A stretch of 52,092 nucleotides of DNA from Acholeplasmataceae bacterium (GTDB taxonomy: Bacteria; Bacillota; Negativicutes; Acidaminococcales; Acidaminococcaceae): NCBI GenBank assembly GCA_012517145.1, contig JAAYVM010000216.1, positions 1 to 52,092 of the forward strand, in the 5' to 3' direction. Of this stretch, positions 35,612 to 44,043 are shown one piece after another (the first letter of the stretch is position 1; each line of letters opens with the position of its first letter). The position numbers and the translations under genes were made by a program. The notes under the pieces are model-generated. The model saw only the letters and a program-made list of their open reading frames with translations. It was not told the DNA's origin and made no database searches.

Positions 35612-36526
35612 ATGCGTTGGCTTGCTTACATAATATTGGTAGTTAGTCTGCTGGTATCAGCCTGTGGCTCTTTGCCTGGAAACTCTTCTGACCAGATAGC
35701 CGTGATTGACTGGCAAAAGGCCTCTAGTGTTCATCCTCGTTATGAAGCCTTGCAAAAAGCGAAAGCCGATCTCGAAGCGGCAGTTAAGTTTCGCAATGAA
35801 CAGGCAGAGCAGGGCAAACGGCAGATATTCCTGCTGAATAAGTTGGTCGAAATCAAACAAAGCGGCAAACAAAGCTTCCTGGCTGCTGATTACGCTACAA
35901 GACTGGCGGAAAAGGAAGCCCAGGAACGTACAAAGCTTGCTTCAGAAGCAAAAGAAGCGAGCCAGGCAGCTGACGAAATCGTAGCACCTGAACAGGCAAA
36001 AGTTCTTGAAACTTACCAATTGCCTATTCTAAATTTAAGATTGAAGCTGGAGAATGTAAAGCTAACTCCGGAAGAGAGAACTGCCGTAGAGCAGGAATTG
36101 GCTATGACATTGAACAAGCAGTATGGCGAGCTTGCAATAATTGAGAAAAGGCGTCAGGCAATAATCAGCGAAAAGCTAGCAGCCCAGAAAAATTTAAGCC
36201 TTGAAAATATGCGCTCTTATGCTTCTGAACTAAAAACAACAATGTCCGGTGAGCATCTTGCCATGGCAAAAAACGATGAAGAAAAGCTGGGACAGGGACC
36301 AAAAGAATTAGCTAAACTCATGGAGTCTTTGGACAAACAAGTAGAAATAAAACAAAAGAATTACGAGCATCTGCGCAAAGAAATCGATGCTGATGTGCAA
36401 AGTGCTTTGCTCAAAGTTTTGAATGGCAGAAAAGATATACTGGTAGTCAAAAAACCGTTGGTTAATCTTACCGCTGTCGATTTGACTGAAAAAGTTTGCA
36501 CAGAGCTTAAAAAAATAAAAAAATAG
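35612..36526 (+). CDS. OmpH-like lipoprotein, long form
   Basis: The 304-residue protein has a lipoprotein signal (residues 1-18) with lipobox VSAC. It starts its mature part as OmpH-like proteins do (QIAVIDWQKASSVHPRYEAL). A long, highly charged helical region covers most of the protein, and the end (DILVVKKPLVNLTAVDLTEKV) again matches the OmpH end motif. It is twice the length of an ordinary Skp, with extended arms. It should be anchored to a membrane facing the periplasm. A strong GAGGAGGGG site precedes the ATG. Confidence 0.82.
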   Translation: MRWLAYIILVVSLLVSACGSLPGNSSDQIAVIDWQKASSVHPRYEALQKAKADLEAAVKFRNEQAEQGKRQIFLLNKLVEIKQSGKQSFLAADYATRLAEKEAQERTKLASEAKEASQAADEIVAPEQAKVLETYQLPILNLRLKLENVKLTPEERTAVEQELAMTLNKQYGELAIIEKRRQAIISEKLAAQKNLSLENMRSYASELKTTMSGEHLAMAKNDEEKLGQGPKELAKLMESLDKQVEIKQKNYEHLRKEIDADVQSALLKVLNGRKDILVVKKPLVNLTAVDLTEKVCTELKKIKK

Positions 36527-36550
36527 ATAAGAGTAAAGAGGGAATAATTA

Positions 36551-36961
36551 ATGAAAAAATATTTGGTTGTTGTGTTAATGTTGTTATTTGCACTTACTGC
36601 TCTCGGCTGCGGTGGCCGCAATACTGCTTTTGGTGTAGTAGACATGCAAAGAATTGAAGCAGAAAGCACAGTTTACAAAGATATTAGAGACGATATCATG
36701 ACCAAAGCTAAAACTGCTCAAGATGAAATGATGAAAGCTTCCGAAGGAAAATCCGCGGAAGAAACACAAAAAATAATGCAGGAAAAATCTGCCGAAATGC
36801 AATTAGTGCAGTCTGAAGCGCAGAATAAATTAAAAACAAGCTTCAACAATGCGTTGAACCAAGTTGCCAAGGATAAAAAATTGGGCGCGATCCTCATTAA
36901 AGATGCCGTACCGCAGGGCGGCGTCGATGTTACTGATGATGTTCTCAAGAATATGAAATAA
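36551..36961 (+). CDS. OmpH-like lipoprotein, short form
   Basis: The 136-residue protein has a lipobox TALGC (residues about 16-20). The OmpH pattern is clear: FGVVDMQRIEAES at the start, a central helical arm and LGAILIKDAVPQGGVDVTDDV at the end. Size equals a classical Skp domain without further parts. It follows the longer paralogue by 24 bases, so the two are co-translated. Membrane anchoring distinguishes these from the soluble OmpH two genes upstream. Confidence 0.87.
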   Translation: MKKYLVVVLMLLFALTALGCGGRNTAFGVVDMQRIEAESTVYKDIRDDIMTKAKTAQDEMMKASEGKSAEETQKIMQEKSAEMQLVQSEAQNKLKTSFNNALNQVAKDKKLGAILIKDAVPQGGVDVTDDVLKNMK

Positions 36962-36975
36962 GCTGTGTTGTTGTA

Positions 36976-37078
36976 GGGCGGGCTTATGCGTCCGCCCTTC
37001 TTTACTTAAATTGACAGGGATTGCAAGCGCAGACCTAAGAAAGATTTCTTAGGTGTTCGTTTTCAATCCTGTGCAGTT
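36976..37078 (+). other. Structured leader upstream of lpxD
   Basis: A first hairpin, AGGGCGG/CCGCCCT (36976-36999) with a short T-rich tail, may terminate the lipoprotein operon. A nested structure follows: outer arms CAGGGATTG (37015-37023) and CAATCCTG (37064-37071), inner arms CCTAAGAA (37034-37041) and TTCTTAGG (37046-37053). The lpxD start is 34 bases downstream. This could be an attenuator. Confidence 0.55.
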
Positions 37079-37104
37079 AACTTCGCAATCGGGAGGATTA
37101 TTAC

Positions 37105-38130
37105 ATGAAAAAAACACTTGAAGAATTAGCAGTTTTTCTTGAGGGAAAGCTGGAAACAACGACGCCGCAAATGGTCATTACAGGAGTCAATGGACTGGAA
37201 GAAGCAACAGCTTCTGACATTTCCTTTGCTGTGCCTCCGCATATTGAAGCAGCAGCAGGTTCTGGGGCAGGTGCCCTTGTTCTGCCGCTGGACGCACCTT
37301 TTAGTGCTAAACCTGTGATCCGTGTAGCTAATCCTCGTTTGGCTTTTGCCCGTTTGCTCGATTTATTCAGGCGTCCGGAAGATGTCGAACGTGTAATAAG
37401 CCCTCTGGCTGCTATTGCGCCGACAGCACAAATAGGCGCGAACGTAGCGGTTTTACCTTTCGCCGTCATCGACAGCGAAGCTGTTATAGGTGATAATACT
37501 GTAATTTATCCTCATGCCTATATTGGCAAACAAGTCAAAATAGGACAGGACTGCAAAATATACCCAAATGTTACGATTCGTGAAGGCTGTGAACTCGGCA
37601 ACCGAGTAATCATCCAAGCTGGTGCGGTTATCGGCGGTGATGGTTTTGGTTATATTACTGAGCAAGGCAAACATAGCAAAGTTCTCCAGGTTGGTAACGT
37701 TGTCCTCGGTGATGACGTTGAAATAGGCAGCAATACCTGTATCGACAGAGCAACGGCAGGCAGCACCATTGTTGGTGCCGGCACCAAGATTGATAATCTT
37801 GTACATCTCGGTCATAATGATGTGTTGGGCGAAAACTGCCTGGTTGTTGCGCAGGTTGGTTTATCGGGCAGCATTACTGCCGGGAATAATGTTACATTCG
37901 CTGGCCAGGTCGGCAGCGTTGGTCATATCAAAATTGGCGATAATTGCGTTTTTGCAGCTCGCTGCGGTATAACTTCCGATGTACCTTCCAACTCCTTCTA
38001 TGCAGGTTTTCCGGCAGTGCCGCACAGGGATTGGCTGAAGCAGGAAGCTACTTTGCGTAATGTCAGCAAAATGGTGAAAAAAGTCAAGGAACTGGAAAAA
38101 GCTTTGGCTGCCATACAAGATAAAGACTAA
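37105..38130 (+). CDS. lpxD: UDP-3-O-(3-hydroxyacyl)glucosamine N-acyltransferase
   Basis: The 341-residue enzyme adds the N-linked hydroxyacyl chain in lipid A synthesis. An N-terminal uridine-binding domain (about 1-100) is followed by a left-handed beta-helix of hexapeptide repeats (from about 108, IGANVAVLPFAVIDSEAVIG), with the catalytic histidine in NLVHLGHNDVLGENC, and a C-terminal helix. ATG follows GGGAGG. It starts the lipid A gene run. Confidence 0.95.
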   Translation: MKKTLEELAVFLEGKLETTTPQMVITGVNGLEEATASDISFAVPPHIEAAAGSGAGALVLPLDAPFSAKPVIRVANPRLAFARLLDLFRRPEDVERVISPLAAIAPTAQIGANVAVLPFAVIDSEAVIGDNTVIYPHAYIGKQVKIGQDCKIYPNVTIREGCELGNRVIIQAGAVIGGDGFGYITEQGKHSKVLQVGNVVLGDDVEIGSNTCIDRATAGSTIVGAGTKIDNLVHLGHNDVLGENCLVVAQVGLSGSITAGNNVTFAGQVGSVGHIKIGDNCVFAARCGITSDVPSNSFYAGFPAVPHRDWLKQEATLRNVSKMVKKVKELEKALAAIQDKD

Positions 38131-38169
38131 TACTTAGCAAAATACGATATAATTATTAGGAGTGTATTT

Positions 38170-38784
38170 ATGAAAAAAAATATTTTTACAGCAATACTTA
38201 TGAGCTCATTAGTGGCTTTACCTTTGGCATGCGAAGCAAGAACATTAGCCAGCGGAACTTCTGGTGTTATTAATACACCTTCAGCTTATGTGCGCTCTAT
38301 GGGCCACGCGGCAGTCACTTATCAATATACGGAAGACTACGATGTCATTGCCGGTAATGTAGCAGTAATGCCGGGTTTGGAAATTGCTTATAGCAGATGG
38401 TCACCGGATAAGGCTGACGATTTTAATATGTACAGCGCTAAATTCATGATTTTGCCGGAAACAGTGGCAAGTCCTGCCATTGCTGTCGGCATTGAAGATG
38501 CGACTGACGAGAGGGACCGCAGCGGTTACGCTGTCATCAGTAAAGCTGGTCCTTGGGGTCTTAAGATTCATGCAGGTACAGGAACCGGTCGTTTCCGTGA
38601 TGGCTTTGTCGGGTTGGAGAAACAGTTCAAAGTCAATAGCAAGTCTTTGAATCTGGGACTGGCGGCTGAATATGACGGAGATGATTTCAATTACGGTATG
38701 TTCGTTCCGGTCGGCAAACTGATGCAGGCCGAAGTAGGCGTACGTGATGATAAGTTCTATGCAGGGGTACATGGAACTTTCTGA
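38170..38784 (+). CDS. Predicted small outer-membrane barrel protein (YjbH-like)
   Basis: The 204-residue protein has a signal peptide (about 1-22, ending CEA). The rest consists of alternating strands and Gly/Asp turns, ending with YAGVHGTF, a typical outer-membrane C-terminus. The opening SGTSGVINTPSAYVRSMGHAAVTYQY resembles the first part of YjbH-type barrel proteins, but the similarity is seen by eye only. An AGGAG site precedes the ATG. It sits between lpxD and an acyltransferase gene and is probably part of this operon. Confidence 0.65.
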   Translation: MKKNIFTAILMSSLVALPLACEARTLASGTSGVINTPSAYVRSMGHAAVTYQYTEDYDVIAGNVAVMPGLEIAYSRWSPDKADDFNMYSAKFMILPETVASPAIAVGIEDATDERDRSGYAVISKAGPWGLKIHAGTGTGRFRDGFVGLEKQFKVNSKSLNLGLAAEYDGDDFNYGMFVPVGKLMQAEVGVRDDKFYAGVHGTF

Positions 38785-38803
38785 TCAGGAAAGGATGTAA
38801 CTG

Positions 38804-39703
38804 ATGCTCGGATATTGGGGAATGAAGGCTTTGAGCTGGGTGCTCTGCCATTCACCTAAATTTATAAGAAAAATATTTGCCAGCTTTCTTGGCAGTGTTG
38901 CCTGGGTTGCGACACCTGCCTGGCGCAAGACCATGGCTGTAGAAAATATTAAGGAATGTCTGGGCGTGCCAGAAGAAAGAGCGAGAGAAATTGCGGAAGC
39001 CAGTGTCCGTCGTTTTGGACGTATGCTGGTTGAAGTATTGCGCTTTCCAACATTGACTCCGGAGAACTTCAGAAAAAACGTAAACATAGAAGGCGCAGAG
39101 TATCTGGAGGCGGCATTTAAGCAAGATAAAGGCGTCATTCTTTGCACGGGACATTACGGAAACTGGGAACTCTTGGGTGCCTCAGTAGCACTTCTCGGTT
39201 ATCCTATCTTGTCGATTGCCCGCAAGCAAAACAATAGTGCGATGGATGACTTCATTAATGAATACCGGGAGCTGACAGGCCAAAAAATTACTTACAACCG
39301 CGGCGAAAACAGTATGCTTGCCATTAACAGGATTATCAAGGATAAAAAAATCCTTGGTGTCCTCTATGATCAGGATACGGGAAAAGACGGTATTGATGTG
39401 CTTTTCTTCGGGAAGCCTTCAACGGCACCTACAGGGGCAGCGCTTTTGTCACGTATTCATGGTGCGCCCATGCTGCCGATTTTTATTCATAATGAAGAGG
39501 ATGAAAGATTTACAATCAGAATTCATCCGCCGCTTTACACGAAGAAAACTACTGACCGTCTGCAGGATTTGCGTAAACCAACAGAGGAACTTATGCTGAT
39601 CGCGGAGCACGAGATAATAAGTGATCCAAGTATGTGGTTCTGGGTACATGACCGTTGGAAAGACGGCAAGAAAAAATACAAAGGGAAAAAAGGAGAGAAC
39701 TGA
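38804..39703 (+). CDS. Lysophospholipid/lipid A secondary acyltransferase, LpxL/HtrB family
   Basis: This 299-residue protein adds a secondary acyl chain to Kdo-lipid A or a precursor at the inner membrane. The HX4E motif is in CTGHYGNWELLG, and the conserved block VLYDQDTGKDGIDVLFFGKPSTAPTGAALL follows. An N-terminal amphipathic or membrane helix is present. Directly followed by lpxC two bases later. A second family member lies at 51546. Confidence 0.88.
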   Translation: MLGYWGMKALSWVLCHSPKFIRKIFASFLGSVAWVATPAWRKTMAVENIKECLGVPEERAREIAEASVRRFGRMLVEVLRFPTLTPENFRKNVNIEGAEYLEAAFKQDKGVILCTGHYGNWELLGASVALLGYPILSIARKQNNSAMDDFINEYRELTGQKITYNRGENSMLAINRIIKDKKILGVLYDQDTGKDGIDVLFFGKPSTAPTGAALLSRIHGAPMLPIFIHNEEDERFTIRIHPPLYTKKTTDRLQDLRKPTEELMLIAEHEIISDPSMWFWVHDRWKDGKKKYKGKKGEN

Positions 39704-39705
39704 CG

Positions 39706-40548
39706 ATGCAGCAAACCAACCAGCAAACGCTGGCTGCGCCGGTTATTTATGCCGGCATTGGCCTCCATTCTGGCAAAAATGTTAATATTTGCATGCTGCC
39801 GGCAGAAATCGATACGGGAATAGTGTTTGTCAGAACAGACCTTCCTGATAAGCCGGAAATTGCGGCCAAGCCTGCCAATGTAAGTTCAACTCTGAAAGCG
39901 ATGACACTGAGCGAAAATGGTGCTGAAGTTTTTACGGTTGAACATTTGATGGCTGCTCTTTCGATGCTGGGCATTGATAATTGTCGAATCGAGATGGATT
40001 CACCGGAACCGCCTGTTACTGATGGCAGTTCAGCTGTTTTTGCCGATTTGATTTTACAAGTTGGCAGGAAAGTGCAGGAGGCACAGAGGAAAGTTTATGC
40101 TTTAGACAAAGCTTTTGCCGTGCATCAGGATGACAGGTATATCTGCGTTTTGCCTTATGATGGCTATCGCATATCTTTTACCTCCATTAATCCACATCCG
40201 CTGCTTGGCACTCAGTATTATGACATAGAGCTGACGGAAGAAAACTTCCTGAAAGAAATAGCAACCGCCAGAACAGTGGCTTTCATGCATGAAGTGGAAC
40301 AAATGAAGAAAATGGGACTTGGCTTGGGCGGCAATACCGAAAATGTCGTAGTTTTCGATGACACAGGCATGCTGTCGACGCCACGTTTTGAAGATGAATT
40401 GATCAGACACAAAATTCTTGATGTCATCGGTGATTTGTATTTGCTGGGTCACATCAAGGCTCATGTAGTTGCAGTGAAAACCGGTCATGCTTTTAATGCT
40501 GAACTGGCGCGGCAAATTGAAAATTACCGCAGTAAAGGAGAGAAATAA
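39706..40548 (+). CDS. lpxC: UDP-3-O-acyl-N-acetylglucosamine deacetylase
   Basis: The 280-residue zinc enzyme carries out the committed step of lipid A synthesis. Zinc ligands appear in VEHLMAAL and HKILDVIGDLYLLG, and the catalytic histidine in GHAFNAELAR. ATG 39706 follows AAAGGAGAGAA; an upstream in-frame ATG at 39655 lies inside the previous gene. fabZ starts one base after the stop. Confidence 0.96.
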   Translation: MQQTNQQTLAAPVIYAGIGLHSGKNVNICMLPAEIDTGIVFVRTDLPDKPEIAAKPANVSSTLKAMTLSENGAEVFTVEHLMAALSMLGIDNCRIEMDSPEPPVTDGSSAVFADLILQVGRKVQEAQRKVYALDKAFAVHQDDRYICVLPYDGYRISFTSINPHPLLGTQYYDIELTEENFLKEIATARTVAFMHEVEQMKKMGLGLGGNTENVVVFDDTGMLSTPRFEDELIRHKILDVIGDLYLLGHIKAHVVAVKTGHAFNAELARQIENYRSKGEK

Positions 40549-40549
40549 T

Positions 40550-40990
40550 ATGATTACCTTAGAGGCAAGAGAAATTCAGAAGATAATTCCACATCGCTAT
40601 CCGTTATTACTGGTTGACAGGATTCTCGAACTGGAGCCAATGAAACGCGCTGTAGGTGTGAAAAACATAACGATGAATGAGATGCAGTTCATCGGGCATT
40701 TCCCCGGTGAACCAATCATGCCGGGAATCATGTTGATCGAAGCAATGGCACAGGTTGGCGGTGTAGCAATGCTTTATCCTGAAGAAAACCGCGGCAAGAT
40801 AGCTGTGTTCGGCAAAATTGACGGGGTGCGTTTCCGTCGTCAGGTAGTGCCTGGTGACCAGGTTATCACGACCGCTACCGTAACCAAGATCCGCGGCAAC
40901 ATGGGTATTATCCGTTGTGAAGGAACTGTTGATGGCAAATTAGCCTGCGAAGGTGAATTTACCTTTGCTATTGTCGACAAAAAAGATTAA
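40550..40990 (+). CDS. fabZ: 3-hydroxyacyl-ACP dehydratase
   Basis: This 146-residue hot-dog-fold enzyme dehydrates hydroxyacyl-ACP in fatty acid synthesis, competing with LpxA and LpxD for hydroxyacyl-ACP. Motifs are IPHRYPLLLVDRI and the catalytic block GHFPGEPIMPGIMLIEAMAQ. ATG 40550 has AAAGGAG upstream; upstream in-frame starts lie within lpxC. The lpxC-fabZ-lpxA order is common in diderms. Confidence 0.96.
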   Translation: MITLEAREIQKIIPHRYPLLLVDRILELEPMKRAVGVKNITMNEMQFIGHFPGEPIMPGIMLIEAMAQVGGVAMLYPEENRGKIAVFGKIDGVRFRRQVVPGDQVITTATVTKIRGNMGIIRCEGTVDGKLACEGEFTFAIVDKKD

Positions 40991-41145
40991 AATAAGTAGT
41001 ATTGAATAGAAACTTGTAGAAAAAGCGAGATATTTGGTTAAAAACCTGTGTTTTTGCTGAATTTTGGCAGGTTAAAATTAGATTAAGATTGGCGAATGTA
41101 GTTTAAAGTAGTTTTGGTGTTAATTTTTATTTGGGAGTGGAAATA

Positions 41146-41958
41146 ATGGGTTTTGATAATGTTGTAAAAATGTCTCGCAAAATTCACGAAAACGCAGTCG
41201 TTTCGCCAGGTGCTATTTTGGGGCGCGACGTTGAAATAGGACCTTATGCTGTAATCGGCCCGAATGTAGTTATTGGCGATGGGACCAAGGTATCCGCCCA
41301 TGTTGTTATCGATGGCTGGACCACTATTGGTAAGAATTGCAAGTTTTTCCCAGGCTGCTCAATCGGTGCGGAACCGCAGGACCTGAAATTCAAAGGCGAA
41401 AAAGCTTATACTGTTATTGGCGACGGCGTAACTATCCGTGAATGTGCAACTGTCAACCGTGCGACAGGTGAAGGAAATGAAACTCGTCTGGGTAACAACG
41501 TATTGATGATGGCTTATACACATGTAGCGCACAACTGCATCGTCGGCAATAATGTCATCATGTCCAATGTGGCAACGTTGGCAGGACACGTCGTCGTTGA
41601 GGACCGTGCTGTCATCGGCGGACTGGCAGCAGTACACCAGTTTGTAAAAATTGGCCGCAATGCCATGATTGGCGGTATGTCCAAAATAGTTCAGGATATC
41701 CCTCCTTTCGTCATTGCCGATGGTAACCCTGCGCATGTAGCAGGATTGAACAGCGTTGGTATTTCTCGCGCAGGCGTTGTTCCTGAAGTACGTGCTAACC
41801 TGAAAAAAGCTTACCGCATACTTTACCGCTCCGGACTGACTCTTGATGAAGCAGTTTCAACTATGGAACAGGAATTGGACAGCAGCGAAGAAGTCGAACA
41901 CCTTTTGCGTTTCTTGCGCAATGTTGAGCGTGGTATTTGCCGCGGACGTAAGGACTAG
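41146..41958 (+). CDS. lpxA: UDP-N-acetylglucosamine O-acyltransferase
   Basis: The 270-residue hexapeptide-repeat enzyme adds the first 3-hydroxyacyl chain to UDP-GlcNAc. Hexapeptide ranks start at about residue 15, and the catalytic histidine is in MMAYTHVAHNCIVG. The C-terminal helical domain begins near AGLNSVGISRAG. ATG 41146 has TGGGAG before it. A 155-bp AT-rich gap separates it from fabZ and holds a weak inverted repeat (AACCTG/CAGGTT, 41043-41073) but no clear promoter. Confidence 0.95.
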   Translation: MGFDNVVKMSRKIHENAVVSPGAILGRDVEIGPYAVIGPNVVIGDGTKVSAHVVIDGWTTIGKNCKFFPGCSIGAEPQDLKFKGEKAYTVIGDGVTIRECATVNRATGEGNETRLGNNVLMMAYTHVAHNCIVGNNVIMSNVATLAGHVVVEDRAVIGGLAAVHQFVKIGRNAMIGGMSKIVQDIPPFVIADGNPAHVAGLNSVGISRAGVVPEVRANLKKAYRILYRSGLTLDEAVSTMEQELDSSEEVEHLLRFLRNVERGICRGRKD

Positions 41959-41970
41959 GATGGTGGCTTG

Positions 41971-42774
41971 ATGGAGACACTAGGTTTATTATCCGGCATC
42001 GGCCATCTGCCGGTTGATGTGGCACAATCTGCTAAAGCTATGGGTTATAGGGTCGTAGCTATCGGCGTTGTTCCCGGCGTTGACCCCGGCCTGGCAGCAA
42101 GCGTTGATGCTTACTATGATATTCATATAGGCAAATTAGGCAAAATTATTAACACTTTGAAAAAGAATCAGGTTACCAAGGTTACGATGATCGGCAAGGT
42201 AACCAAAGAGATTCTCTACAGCGAAGGCGCTATCATTCCTGACTTTCGCGCGATAAAACTGCTTACATCTCTGCCTGACCGCAAAGATGATACTATTATG
42301 AATGCCATAGTAAAAGAACTGGAAGAAGAAAAGATGGTGGTAATGGATCAGACACTGCTGATTCAGCCGCTCTTGCCGGCACCGGGAGTACTCAGCAAGC
42401 GCAAACCGACTGCTGATGAACTTGAAGACATTGAATTTGGTTTTCAGGTTGCCAAAGAAATTGGCCGTCTCGATATCGGACAAACAGTTGTGGTAAAAAA
42501 TAAAGCCGTGATGGCTGTTGAAGCTATCGAAGGAACCGATGCCTGCATTTTACGCGGCGGTACCTTGGGCAAAGGTGTGATTGTTGCTAAAACGGCAAAA
42601 CCGGCTCAGGACAATCGCTTTGATATGCCGAGTGTTGGTGTGAGAACAATTGAATCCATGATTGCTGCGAGAGCTGCCGGCATTGTGATGGAAGCAGGAC
42701 GCACTCTCCTGGTTGAAAGAGAAAGAACTCTGGCTTTGGCTGACGAACATAATATGTTTGTAGTAGCACGTTAA
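41971..42774 (+). CDS. lpxI: UDP-2,3-diacylglucosamine pyrophosphatase, LpxI type
   Basis: The 267-residue LpxI/DUF1009-family enzyme hydrolyses UDP-diacylglucosamine to lipid X. Characteristic segments are GLLSGIGHLPVDVA, VTMIGKVTKEILYS and KPAQDNRFDMPSVGVRTIESM. It stands in for LpxH, which is unrelated. ATG 41971 is chosen over TTG 41968. It follows lpxA by 12 bases and ends at a terminator. Confidence 0.92.
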   Translation: METLGLLSGIGHLPVDVAQSAKAMGYRVVAIGVVPGVDPGLAASVDAYYDIHIGKLGKIINTLKKNQVTKVTMIGKVTKEILYSEGAIIPDFRAIKLLTSLPDRKDDTIMNAIVKELEEEKMVVMDQTLLIQPLLPAPGVLSKRKPTADELEDIEFGFQVAKEIGRLDIGQTVVVKNKAVMAVEAIEGTDACILRGGTLGKGVIVAKTAKPAQDNRFDMPSVGVRTIESMIAARAAGIVMEAGRTLLVERERTLALADEHNMFVVAR

Positions 42775-42801
42775 CAAAATTTAACAATTAAGTGATATTT
42801 T

Positions 42802-42831
42802 TAGGGAGGACAACACGTCCGCCCTATTTTT
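42802..42831 (+). terminator. Rho-independent terminator after lpxI
   Basis: The stem TAGGG-A-GGAC / GTCC-G-CCCTA (42802-42826, one mismatch) with an AACAC loop is followed by TTTTT. A TG-N-TATAAT box (42833-42841) right after it may start the lpxB transcript. Confidence 0.8.
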
Positions 42832-42906
42832 GTGTTATAATATAGCGTGATAATTTATGTTTAATTTATAACACCTATAGATAGAGATTCAGGGGAAGGA
42901 ATATTT

Positions 42907-44043
42907 ATGGCCAAAATAATGATTTCGGCAGGTGAGGCATCCGGTGATGTACATGCCGCCGCATTGACGAGAGAAATATTGAAGCTTGATCCGACCGCCG
43001 AGGTTTACGGTATGGGCGGCGACGGCATGCGTACAGCAGGCGGTGAAGTCCTGTTTGATATCAAAGACCATGGCGTCATGGGCCTGGTGGAGATTATCCG
43101 CAAGCTGCCGGCTTTGTTTAAACTGCGCTCTGACTTTGCGGAAGTTATGGACAAAAGACGCCCTGACTGTCTGGTTACAATAGACTATCCAGGGTTCAAT
43201 ATGCGTTTGGCCAAGGTAGCGAGAGCTAAGGGAATTCCTGTAATTTCTTTCATCGCACCTTCAGCCTGGGCCTGGCGCAAAGGCCGTGCCAAAAATGTCG
43301 CAAAACTTGTAAACAAGGTAGCGGCCATTTTCCCCTTCGAATATGAAGTTTACAAAGAGGCTGGCGCGGATGTAGAATTCATGGGCCATCCTTTAGTTGA
43401 TATAGTAAAACCAAGTTTGCCGGTGGCTGAAGCAATTGCCAAGGCTGGCAAACATGAAGGACGACCGCTCGTATTATTATTGCCGGGAAGCCGTCTGCAG
43501 GAAATTCAACGTCTTTTGCCAACTATGCTGGACGCCGCAAAATTAATGGTAAAAGTGAATCCTGCTTTGGAATTCGTCATGCCGAGGGCAGGAACCATAC
43601 CACGTGCAATGCTGGAAGAGGAAATAAACCGCGCAGGTATACATGTGCAAATAACGGAAGGCAACAATTACGACGTGATTGGTGTTGCCGATGTTGCCTT
43701 AGCCGCCAGCGGCACAGTTACCCTGGAAGCTGCTCTTTGCGGACTGCCGAGCGTCATTGTTTATAAAACAGCGCCGCTGACGGCCTTTATTATCAGACGC
43801 TTATTGAATATCCCTGATATAGGACTGCCGAATATTGTTGCCGGCCGTCGTGTTTTGCCGGAGCTATTGCAGGAAGATGCTACGCCGGACAAGATGGCTG
43901 CAGAAGTTTTGCATTTGCTGGAGCCGGCTGCGCATGCGCAAGCACTGGCTGATTTGGATGACGTCAAAAAACGCCTGGGAGAACCAGGTGCAGTAAGGCG
44001 TGTGGCCGAACTTACACTGAGAGTTGCAGGAGAAAAAGCATGA
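42907..44043 (+). CDS. lpxB: Lipid A disaccharide synthase
   Basis: The 378-residue GT19 glycosyltransferase joins lipid X and UDP-diacylglucosamine. Motifs are MISAGEASGDVHAA at the start, VTIDYPGFNMRLAK, FIAPSAWAWRKGR and AASGTVTLEAALCG. It overlaps msbA by four bases (ATGA). Confidence 0.95.
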   Translation: MAKIMISAGEASGDVHAAALTREILKLDPTAEVYGMGGDGMRTAGGEVLFDIKDHGVMGLVEIIRKLPALFKLRSDFAEVMDKRRPDCLVTIDYPGFNMRLAKVARAKGIPVISFIAPSAWAWRKGRAKNVAKLVNKVAAIFPFEYEVYKEAGADVEFMGHPLVDIVKPSLPVAEAIAKAGKHEGRPLVLLLPGSRLQEIQRLLPTMLDAAKLMVKVNPALEFVMPRAGTIPRAMLEEEINRAGIHVQITEGNNYDVIGVADVALAASGTVTLEAALCGLPSVIVYKTAPLTAFIIRRLLNIPDIGLPNIVAGRRVLPELLQEDATPDKMAAEVLHLLEPAAHAQALADLDDVKKRLGEPGAVRRVAELTLRVAGEKA

